Assembly: GCA_014378955.1 (NCBI GenBank) | Contig: JACMMQ010000033.1 | Span: 1-6,035, forward strand | Reading direction: 5' to 3' | DNA from: Clostridia bacterium | GTDB lineage: Bacteria; Bacillota; Clostridia; SK-Y3; JACMMQ01 | DNA: 6,035 nucleotides | Shown: positions 1 through 4,864 of the stretch, piece after piece | How positions within the stretch are numbered: position 1 is the first letter of the stretch | How the letters are laid out: each line of letters starts with the position of its first letter | Notes under the pieces: model-generated | Seen by the model: only the letters and a program-made list of their open reading frames with translations | Told to the model about the DNA's origin: nothing | Database searches by the model: none | Position numbers and translations under genes: made by a program

Positions 1-64
1 ATAACCAGCGGAGGGAGGCAAAACGCGAGTAAGCGTTTTGAAACACCGACCGACAGATGGTTAT
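1..64 (+). promoter_or_regulatory. Structured leader RNA, candidate guanidine-IV (mepA motif) riboswitch
   Basis: A folded 5' leader lies directly ahead of the MATE gene. Bases 1-7 (ATAACCA) pair perfectly with 58-64 (TGGTTAT). An inner 8-bp hairpin pairs 19-26 (CAAAACGC) with 33-40 (GCGTTTTG) around a 6-base loop. Between them a purine-rich strand (8-18, GCGGAGGGAGG) faces a strand with two ACCGACCG-like CC/GG matches (44-54); C9-G11 can pair with C50-G52 and G14-G15 with C46-C47. Known: the mepA RNA motif of Clostridiales, later shown to be the fourth guanidine riboswitch class, occurs upstream of MepA-type MATE genes. Assigning this leader to that class rests on gene context and general architecture recalled from memory, not on an alignment. 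The outer stem starts at base 1, so the 5' part may be cut. No T-tract terminator is visible between 64 and the SD at 96-100, so the switching mode cannot be read here. Confidence 0.6.
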
Positions 65-105
65 GATTTTAATCAAGATTAGTATGAAAATTATCGGAGG
101 AAAGA

Positions 106-1488
106 ATGGACAATCAAACGGCACGTACAAATAGATTAGGCGAGGAACGTATTGGCAAGCTTTTAAAGGAGTTTTCCATCCCAGCGATCACAGGCATGAT
201 GATTAACGCCTTGTATTATGTGGTCGATAGCGTTTTAATTGGACAGTTTGCAGGCACAGACGCATTGGCGGGGGTAGCGATTACCTTTCCGTTTTTCGGG
301 GTCATGATGGCGGTTGCTATGCTTTTTGGCATAGGCTCAACCTCACTCATTTCCATTCATTTAGGACAGCACAAGCGAGAGGATGCGGAGCATATTGCGG
401 CGCAGGGCATGCTTTTGTTAATCGCAGTGCCGTTACTCATTTCAGTGGTGGGTTATATATTCCTGGATCCACTGCTCCTGCACATTGGCGCAACGCCTAG
501 CATCCTGCCACACGCTAGGGATTATCTATCCATCTTACTGCTAGGCTCAGTGCTACAGTCCATTTCAATGGGCATGAACAACTATATTCGTGCGGATGGC
601 AACCCGAAGGTCGCTATGCAAACGATGATTATAGGAGCGGTGATGAATGCAATCTTGGGCGTACTATTCATTGGCGTATTTAGATGGGGAACGAAGGGTG
701 CCGCCGTGGCAACGGTCATTGCGTGGGGCATTTCGGCAGCTTGGGTGCTGCACTACTTCTTTAGCGGTCAAAGTGAATTAAAAATCCACGCCAAACGATT
801 GATGCCCAACAAGCATTGGATTTTGAAAATCGTGGCGATCGGCTCAGCGCCCTTTGCATTGCAAATTGCGATTAGCATCGTAACGGTGATTTTGAACAAC
901 AGCCTTATTTATTATGGGGGCTTATTACCCATTCAAAAGGGTGGTGAGCTGGCGGTTTCTGTCATGGGTGCAGTGTCTCGTTTTAGTATGCTCATTATGA
1001 TGCCAATTTTTGGCATCAACCAAGGTGCACAACCGATTATCGGGTACAATTACGGCGCACAGAAGTTTGACCGTGTCCGAAAAACACTCAAGCTAGCGAT
1101 TATCGCAGCATCAATTATCGCTATCGGTGGCTTTATTATTGTGACAATTTTTGCCAAGCAATTGATGATGGCATTTAACAAGGATGATGTAGAATTCATC
1201 AAGCTGGGCACAAATGTCTTGCGTATTTATATGCTTTTGCTACCCATTGTCGGGTTTCAGATAGTCAGCTCCAACTATTTTCAAGCGATAGGCAAGCCCA
1301 TGAAGGCAATGGTACTTTCACTATCACGGCAAATTCTTATTTTTATACCGCTTGTATTCATATTACCCAATATCGGCAATTGGGGCTTGTATGGCGTGAT
1401 TTGGGCAGGTCCTTTATCTGACTTGTTGGCGACCGTGCTGACGGGCATCATGATTTTCGTGGAAATGAAAAACTTATCAAAGAAATGA
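106..1488 (+). CDS. MATE family multidrug/cation efflux transporter (MepA-like clade)
   Basis: This is a 460-residue integral membrane antiporter, a normal full length for the MATE family, which exports cationic compounds in exchange for H+ or Na+. About twelve hydrophobic segments are visible, in two homologous halves of about 220 residues. MepA-clade signatures are the N-terminal LGEERIGKLLKEFSIPAITG (11-30), MNNYIRADGNP (157-167) at the end of the first half, INQGAQPIIGYNYGA (304-318), and the matching SNYFQAIGKP (389-398) in the second half. Asp41 in the first helix lies where many MATE proteins keep an acidic ion-coupling residue (inference). The start is well supported: GGAGG at 96-100 is 5 bases from the ATG, and the conserved N-terminus follows at once. 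The leader at 1-64 probably regulates it; if that is a guanidine riboswitch, guanidinium or related cations become likely substrates. The family call is secure; the substrate is not. The promoter lies outside the window. Confidence 0.96.
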   Translation: MDNQTARTNRLGEERIGKLLKEFSIPAITGMMINALYYVVDSVLIGQFAGTDALAGVAITFPFFGVMMAVAMLFGIGSTSLISIHLGQHKREDAEHIAAQGMLLLIAVPLLISVVGYIFLDPLLLHIGATPSILPHARDYLSILLLGSVLQSISMGMNNYIRADGNPKVAMQTMIIGAVMNAILGVLFIGVFRWGTKGAAVATVIAWGISAAWVLHYFFSGQSELKIHAKRLMPNKHWILKIVAIGSAPFALQIAISIVTVILNNSLIYYGGLLPIQKGGELAVSVMGAVSRFSMLIMMPIFGINQGAQPIIGYNYGAQKFDRVRKTLKLAIIAASIIAIGGFIIVTIFAKQLMMAFNKDDVEFIKLGTNVLRIYMLLLPIVGFQIVSSNYFQAIGKPMKAMVLSLSRQILIFIPLVFILPNIGNWGLYGVIWAGPLSDLLATVLTGIMIFVEMKNLSKK

Positions 1489-1491
1489 TGC

Positions 1492-1518
1492 ACCACAGTA
1501 CACACATTTGCATACGAT
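1492..1518 (+). promoter_or_regulatory. Candidate sigma-K-like sporulation promoter
   Basis: Upstream of the 41-residue ORF, the sequence GCATACGATA (1510-1519) fits the Bacillus/Clostridium sigma-K -10 consensus (gCATAnnnTa). An AC at 1492-1493, within CACC, lies 17 bases before CATA, as expected for the short sigma-K -35 element. The predicted start would leave a leader of roughly 50 bases. CATACGAT is also close to the sigma-E -10 sequence, but no good sigma-E -35 is present. GATAAT (1516-1521) could alternatively be a sigma-A -10, with no convincing -35. These motifs are short, and the call leans on the type of gene downstream. Confidence 0.4.
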
Positions 1519-1577
1519 AATAATGTAACAGGTACATAGTCGATGGCTTTGTAATTATTATTGAGGAGGTATGTAAA

Positions 1578-1703
1578 ATGTCTGAAACAGCAGGTTGTGG
1601 ATGCGGTTTATTTGGTCTTGGTGATGAATGGGTTTGGATTGTGATTGCAATTATTTTTTTCATGTTCTTCTGCAATAACGGTATTGGTAAAAGATGCTGC
1701 TAG
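1578..1703 (+). CDS. Tiny Cys/Gly-rich single-pass membrane protein (41 aa), function unknown
   Basis: This short gene encodes 41 residues. The N-terminus is Gly/Cys-rich (MSETAGCGCGLFGLGDE), followed by one strongly hydrophobic helix (about 18-32, with two Trp at its entry) and a C-terminus with three more cysteines (C32, C40, C41) and two basic residues. Coding support is strong for such a small ORF: a near-perfect SD, GAGGAGG (1563-1569), lies 8 bases before the ATG, and a classic terminator begins 6 bases after the TAG. Similar Gly/Cys-rich one-helix peptides are common in Clostridia, and the small YjcZ-type sporulation proteins of Bacillus have a comparable build; I do not recognise a defined family. 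Its own promoter-like element and terminator make it a single-gene unit. A role in the spore or forespore envelope is inference only. Five cysteines allow metal binding or disulfide cross-linking. Confidence 0.8.
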   Translation: MSETAGCGCGLFGLGDEWVWIVIAIIFFMFFCNNGIGKRCC

Positions 1704-1709
1704 TAATAC

Positions 1710-1742
1710 AAAAAAAGCTACTCACGAGGAGTAGCTTTTTTT
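1710..1742 (+). terminator. Rho-independent terminator, possibly bidirectional
   Basis: GCTACTC (1717-1723) pairs with GAGTAGC (1729-1735) around a 5-base loop, followed by seven T (1736-1742). Seven A at 1710-1716 precede the stem, so it can extend as A-T pairs and would also read as a terminator on the minus strand. It ends the small 41-residue gene and would also stop read-through from the MATE gene. Confidence 0.92.
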
Positions 1743-1795
1743 ACGTTGCTTTTTAAAAAATGTCAACAGCTTAATCCAATTAGTACATATCTACC

Positions 1796-1860
1796 GTAGG
1801 GGCAGGCTTTATGTCTGCCCGAATTTAATACATTTGGGCAGACACAAGGCCTGCCCCTAC
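1796..1860. repeat. 65-bp palindromic repeat element (REP/MITE-like)
   Basis: The arm beginning GTAGGGGCAGGC (from 1796) is matched by the complementary arm ending GCCTGCCCCTAC (to 1860). Over the outer 28 bases of each arm only three positions differ, all transitions. Each arm also folds on itself: GGGCAGGC (1800-1807) with GTCTGCCC (1813-1820), and GGGCAGAC (1836-1843) with GCCTGCCC (1849-1856). The element therefore contains four copies of one 8-base word in alternating orientation and can form one long hairpin or two small ones. From memory, palindromes of the GTAGGGGC(A/G)GGC...GCCC type are dispersed intergenic repeats in many bacteria including Firmicutes. No ORF and no clear target-site duplication is visible. 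It is GC-rich against AT-rich flanks, which suggests insertion. Confidence 0.8.
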
Positions 1861-1954
1861 AAACAACGCTAGTTAAGTTATTAACAATGATTTTACAAAT
1901 TTTAACGCAGGCTCTATCTTGCAACCTTGCATAAAGCTCACGTGCGAACTGGGT

Positions 1955-1969
1955 GCAGGCTCAGCCTGC
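1955..1969. other. Small hairpin touching the stop codon of the minus-strand gene
   Basis: GCAGGC (1955-1960) and GCCTGC (1964-1969) form a perfect 6-bp stem with a 3-base loop. On the minus strand it begins at the last base of the TAG stop of the 92-residue gene. No T tract follows on that strand, so it is not a canonical terminator there, though it may protect the mRNA 3' end. On the plus strand TATTTTT follows, which resembles a weak terminator, but no plus-strand gene lies nearby to need it. The word GCAGGCTC also occurs at 1907-1914, making a short direct repeat with 1955-1962. Apart from this and the palindromic element, 1743-1968 shows no coding signal. Confidence 0.45.
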
Positions 1970-2247
1970 TATTTTTCTTGATTTTGCTTTTTTTGTTTTA
2001 AAAAATGATCCATGACAAAGCCAGCGATGACAACTTCAACAATAATTGTAACAATGGTGGTCATGAGATATTGTACAGTACCTTGTATGTTTGCATTGTT
2101 ATGATAATATCGTGCATTGAGCCAAAACATGACAAAAGCGAGACAGGATAAGCCCGCAGCAAACTGTATACCGTGGTAGAGCACTCGTTTGGTTAGCGCT
2201 TCTAATTGATTAATCGCAAGAAAAAAGTTCTTAACTGATTGTAACAT
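1969..2247 (-). CDS. Small two-helix membrane protein of unknown function (92 aa)
   Basis: This 92-residue protein has two predicted membrane helices, about 26-44 (rich in Ala, Phe and Leu) and 60-80 (TTIVTIIVEVVIAGFV), joined by a short polar loop with Tyr, His and Asn. The N-terminus holds K6, K20 and R21, and the tail is KQKKQNQEK, so by the positive-inside rule both ends should be cytoplasmic. A Glu (E71) lies inside the second helix, which is unusual and may matter for function or oligomerisation. The start is supported by a purine run (AAAGGGGGGG on the minus strand, 2252-2261) 4 bases before the ATG, and a promoter-like sequence lies upstream. I do not recognise the family. No neighbour shares its direction closely enough to form an operon, so it looks monocistronic. 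Confidence 0.8.
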   Translation of the reverse strand: MLQSVKNFFLAINQLEALTKRVLYHGIQFAAGLSCLAFVMFWLNARYYHNNANIQGTVQYLMTTIVTIIVEVVIAGFVMDHFLKQKKQNQEK

Positions 2248-2297
2248 CCAACCCCCCCTTTAAATGATGACATAAAATAATAAATAAGCTTACATCT

Positions 2298-2326
2298 ATG
2301 ATAGCATAAATGACGCAATTGGGCAA
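2298..2326 (-). promoter_or_regulatory. Sigma-A-like promoter for the 92-residue membrane protein
   Basis: On the minus strand, TTGCCC (2321-2326) serves as -35 and TATCAT (2298-2303) as -10, separated by exactly 17 bases. The -10 matches five of six consensus bases and the -35 four of six. The start codon lies about 45 bases downstream of the expected transcription start, a normal leader length. Confidence 0.55.
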
Positions 2327-2384
2327 GTGATAAAAGCTACCAAAATAATGAAATTGGGTTTTCATCGTGCAAATTCGAATGAAA

Positions 2385-2416
2385 ATGACATCAGATGCAA
2401 ATATTCGACATATAAT
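2385..2416 (+). promoter_or_regulatory. Possible plus-strand promoter overlapping a Spo0A-box match
   Basis: A perfect TATAAT is at 2411-2416. The best -35 candidate, ATGACA (2385-2390), matches five of six bases, but its 20-base spacer is too long for good sigma-A binding. Bases 2404-2410 (TTCGACA) are the exact reverse complement of the Spo0A recognition box TGTCGAA and abut the -10. A poor -35 with a bound regulator would fit a Spo0A-controlled promoter, but one 7-base match is expected by chance about once in a window of this size. Confidence 0.35.
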
Positions 2417-2495
2417 GCTTCAGAGCCTGTCGCATTCACAAGTAAAAGTAAAAATTATGCGATGGAATTAAGTGGTAGATACGTGGGTTGTACGA

Positions 2496-2501
2496 TATAA
2501 T
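2496..2501 (+). promoter_or_regulatory. Second TATAAT -10 element nearer the 105-residue gene
   Basis: A perfect TATAAT is preceded by only a weak -35 candidate (TGGTAG-like, around 2473-2478). If used, transcription would start near 2508, after the in-frame GTG at 2472, which would leave ATG 2550 as the only possible start. Confidence 0.3.
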
Positions 2502-2531
2502 AAACGGAGCGAAATTGTGAACATTGTATGC

Positions 2532-2545
2532 AAAAGGGGGGGGGG
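2532..2545 (+). promoter_or_regulatory. Poly-G ribosome binding site (A4 G10)
   Basis: AAAA followed by ten consecutive G (2536-2545) sits 4 bases (TAAC) before the ATG at 2550 and acts as the SD region of the 105-residue gene. It decides the start in favour of 2550 over the GTG at 2472. A run of this length is prone to slippage, which would change SD spacing. Confidence 0.65.
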
Positions 2546-2549
2546 TAAC

Positions 2550-2867
2550 ATGAGTGCGAAATTATACGTAAAAACTGTACATATAACAGATGAAGATTTA
2601 CTCGTTAATCAGCTAACCCAAAAAATCACTTTGGAATATTATTTGACCGAGCAAGTGAATGATTGGGAAGGAACTGCAAAAAAAAGGTATGGCGTAGAAG
2701 TGGTGAAACGCCACGTGGACCATCATGCATGTGTAAAGACAGAGGTAGTTGGGGTCAAGGACGTACTGACCAATAAAGAAGAGATGCTCAGCTTGATTAA
2801 AAATATTGCAAAGCATTCGGTCACGCCGTTGACATTGAAGGATGTATTGGAGGATATGGTGGGTTGA
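2550..2867 (+). CDS. Conserved hypothetical protein, DUF6514-like (105 aa)
   Basis: This 105-residue protein is soluble, with no signal peptide or membrane helix. The N-terminal half looks like beta strands (KLYVKTVHIT at 4-13, KITLEYYLTEQV at 25-36), then YGVEVVKR (47-54), a His/Cys-containing stretch (HVDHHACVKTEVVGV), and a helical C-terminal half with a motif of the form TPLTLKDVLEDMV (92-104). The order 'YG(I/V)E(V/I) ... PITL.DVI.D' resembles clostridial DUF6514 proteins, whose function I do not know; the assignment is from memory and tentative. The start at ATG 2550 is chosen for the strong SD 4 bases upstream; extending to the in-frame GTG 2472 would translate the poly-G run as Gly-Gly-Gly and adds no conserved-looking sequence. 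H55, H58, H59 and C61 lie close together and could bind metal, though no known motif is formed. Confidence 0.75.
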   Translation: MSAKLYVKTVHITDEDLLVNQLTQKITLEYYLTEQVNDWEGTAKKRYGVEVVKRHVDHHACVKTEVVGVKDVLTNKEEMLSLIKNIAKHSVTPLTLKDVLEDMVG

Positions 2868-2888
2868 AAACTATATGACTGTGTGCGA

Positions 2889-2913
2889 AGGGGTGGTGTT
2901 TTTGACCGCCCCT
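2889..2913 (+). terminator. Hairpin terminator after the 105-residue gene
   Basis: AGGGGTGGT (2889-2897) pairs with ACCGCCCCT (2905-2913), a 9-bp stem with one G-T wobble and a 7-base loop. It lies 21 bases after the TGA stop. The T tract is poor: the following sequence is CTTATCATGTAAATTTTT, with the T run some 17 bases away. It may therefore be a weak terminator or a 3'-end stabiliser. On the minus strand it also lies downstream of the J-protein gene, so it may act on both. Confidence 0.55.
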
Positions 2914-2950
2914 CTTATCATGTAAATTTTTACTAGCCCAAAGAGAAATC

Positions 2951-2966
2951 ACGCCCTCGAGGGTGT
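2951..2966 (-). terminator. Candidate terminator of the hscC/J-protein operon
   Basis: On the minus strand ACACCC and GGGCGT form a 6-bp stem (one G-T wobble) around a TCGA loop, within a CTCGAG core. It starts 17 bases after the TAA stop of the J-protein and is followed by GATTTCTCTTT, a T-rich but interrupted tail. The position is right for an operon end; the tail is weaker than standard. Confidence 0.45.
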
Positions 2967-2983
2967 AATTGCAGAGAGGATGT

Positions 2984-4864
2984 TTATCGTCGCAACACTT
3001 TAATTGAAAACATCGTAACAATCAAGATGAGCCCTATAATTCCAAAGGAACTATTGCTACGTGTTTTTGTTGGTGAAGGCGGTCGCGCTAATTGTTCTAC
3101 TATTATCAATTTGTCAAAAATAATGGACTTGTTAACGGATGGAGTTGCCATCTTTGAAGCGTCCTTGGATTCATTTGCATGTCTTATGAGGGTATTTTTC
3201 ATCCCGTCAATGGGTGTATGCGTTTGAATCGTACCAACGAGCTGCACGCCTCTATACTTCTGGGGATTGACAAATAAGTTGTCCTTTGCAATGAATAAAA
3301 CCACTTCATTTTTCACTTCGCCAATGTATACATACCCCTCGAAAGCGTCATTGGTTTGAGGGTCAAAATCTTTCTCAATACGCAAAAATTCTCGTGTGCC
3401 ATTTCCATTTGCATCCTTTTTAAGGGTGCTCACAGCTTGTAGACCATAAATACTGTCAAACAACACTAATACTTTATTCACCCCTGCTCCCAATTTGGAA
3501 ATGGAGGTTACATTCAAATTTGCAAAAACATCGGTGGATGCATTGTGATAGTTTTGCTTGTCCACATCTGAAGGGCGAAGGCTGCTATCTTGATTGTTTA
3601 TGTTTGCATATACAATAAGAAGGCAAAAAACAATTATAACCGCAAATCGATAGTATGAGAATTTAAATCCTTTGCTTTTTGTGCGGTTGCGCTGTTTAAT
3701 TTCTGTATTGACCTGTTTAATTTTCGCGCCAATTACCTTGTCAAACGGCCTGTACATACGTCTTTTACGAAGTGCCCCTAACCATCTTTGCTCCGCAACA
3801 CCCACGTCCTGCAGTGCACCTTCATGCTTGGAATTGATAACGAGTGTCCGATATAGCCAATGATAGGACATTTCCCAGTCACCAAGCCTTCTGTATTGTT
3901 GCGAGAGGGAATAGGTGATTTTATCATTGTTTGGCAACATTTGGGAAAGTTGAGTAAAGACACTAATTGCTTTTGCGGGTATACCTTCTGATTGATATGT
4001 ATTTGCCAGCGCTAATAGACCAGCCACATCGTTTGGTAGGATATTCATCTTGATGATTTGGTCGTATTGTGTTTGCAGTACACAGCCGTTGCGCAGTTCA
4101 TACAACACTTCCATGAAAAACAGGTTGGGGTCATGACCTAATAGGTTGTTTGCGATGCGAACAAATTGTATTGCACTTGCATAGGCATTTTTTTCAAACT
4201 CCATCAAGGCGTTGTCGACATTTTTTAAATATTTTTCAATGTCAAAGCCATCTGGAAACTGATAATATTCATAGCATATAGGACAAACGCGCGTCACCTG
4301 CAAACAAATGTACTCCGTAAACGGGTCGCTATAGTATGGATGTAGTCCCTCTGCTTGCTCAGTCCACGCAAAGGTTTGGTTGAGTAACTGCCAGATTATT
4401 TGTGGCAAATAGCGATGAGTCTTCATAAAGACAAGCATGTCACTTCCGATGCGTGTTTTTGCTTGAATGTTCCACATGATGTCACTTTCTAGTAATTCAT
4501 GCCAGTTTTCATATACGATGCGCGAGGAAAAATCCGCATATAACATAGCTGTTCGTTCTAACAGAGCTTGTATCTGCACATCCATGGTTTGTGCCTGTTC
4601 CAAAACGGCTTGATCGAACTTATGGTGAGGCAATATGACAGGCGGTATATACGCATCCTGCTCAGACGATTCAGATTTTCTTTCTTGGTGTTGCTTCACC
4701 CATTTAGCGTGACGACAGGCGCTATCATACGCCTCCTTGAGGCGTTGAAAACCCTCGGGATCATCCTCGGGATGATATTGTCTAAGCATTTTAGCATACG
4801 CCTTTTTAATGACAGAGAGATCATCCGTGGTGGCAATGCCTAATATTTTCCACATATCATTCAA
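2984..4864 (-). CDS. Membrane-anchored J-domain/TPR co-chaperone, HscC partner (DjlB/DjlC-like)
   Basis: This 626-residue protein begins with a J-domain (about 4-50): WKILGI, a basic helix II (IKKAYAKMLRQY), then HPEDDPEGFQRLKEAYDSA (31-49). The usual HPD tripeptide is HPE (31-33), as in other J-proteins of this branch. Residues 60-270 are mostly helical and hold a CPIC pair (C194, C197). TPR-like helices cover about 281-345, ending in a basic stretch (365-402). One membrane helix is at about 405-421 and another at about 607-622, followed by KVLRR. The positive-inside rule puts J-domain and C-terminus in the cytoplasm and residues 424-603, a beta-rich domain unknown to me, outside. The start is TTG, overlapping the hscC stop as TTGA; AGAGAGGCGG lies 8 bases upstream. 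An ATG three codons later (M4) is the alternative but has poor SD spacing. Its likely role is to stimulate HscC ATPase at the membrane. Confidence 0.88.
   Translation of the reverse strand: MNDMWKILGIATTDDLSVIKKAYAKMLRQYHPEDDPEGFQRLKEAYDSACRHAKWVKQHQERKSESSEQDAYIPPVILPHHKFDQAVLEQAQTMDVQIQALLERTAMLYADFSSRIVYENWHELLESDIMWNIQAKTRIGSDMLVFMKTHRYLPQIIWQLLNQTFAWTEQAEGLHPYYSDPFTEYICLQVTRVCPICYEYYQFPDGFDIEKYLKNVDNALMEFEKNAYASAIQFVRIANNLLGHDPNLFFMEVLYELRNGCVLQTQYDQIIKMNILPNDVAGLLALANTYQSEGIPAKAISVFTQLSQMLPNNDKITYSLSQQYRRLGDWEMSYHWLYRTLVINSKHEGALQDVGVAEQRWLGALRKRRMYRPFDKVIGAKIKQVNTEIKQRNRTKSKGFKFSYYRFAVIIVFCLLIVYANINNQDSSLRPSDVDKQNYHNASTDVFANLNVTSISKLGAGVNKVLVLFDSIYGLQAVSTLKKDANGNGTREFLRIEKDFDPQTNDAFEGYVYIGEVKNEVVLFIAKDNLFVNPQKYRGVQLVGTIQTHTPIDGMKNTLIRHANESKDASKMATPSVNKSIIFDKLIIVEQLARPPSPTKTRSNSSFGIIGLILIVTMFSIKVLRR

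Larger units (their letters stand above)
2248..2549. other. Divergent intergenic control region
   Basis: This AT-rich spacer of about 300 bases lies between two divergent small genes. It contains a minus-strand sigma-A-like promoter (2298-2326), two plus-strand TATAAT elements (2411-2416 and 2496-2501), a possible Spo0A box (2404-2410), a near-duplicate word TGCAAAT(AT)TCGA at 2368-2378 and 2396-2408, and a spaced inverted repeat TCGCAT/ATGCGA (2430-2435 and 2457-2462). The poly-G SD of the downstream gene is at its right end. A GTG at 2472 is in frame with the downstream gene, but the 26 codons it would add look like leader sequence rather than protein. Confidence 0.6.

Noticed and set aside
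61..92. Intrinsic terminator in the leader between the riboswitch-like fold and the MATE SD
   Set aside because: Only AT pairs (66-70/87-91 and 71-74/77-80) with a 2-base loop can form, with no following T run; it is too weak to call.
1281..1675. Two minus-strand ORFs of 74 and 75 codons over the MATE 3' end and the small Cys-rich gene
   Set aside because: They are antisense shadows with unnatural composition, no SD, and they overlap better-supported plus-strand genes.
1796..1860. Terminator or CRISPR repeat
   Set aside because: There is no T tract after the palindrome and only one unit; the arm structure fits a dispersed palindromic element better.
2430..2462. Inverted repeat TCGCAT/ATGCGA as an operator
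   Set aside because: The 6-bp arms are 21 bases apart with no symmetry between, which is well within chance for the region.
2472..2549. N-terminal extension of the 105-residue protein from GTG 2472
   Set aside because: It has no good SD, includes a TATAAT and the poly-G SD within the supposed coding part, and the added residues look like translated leader.
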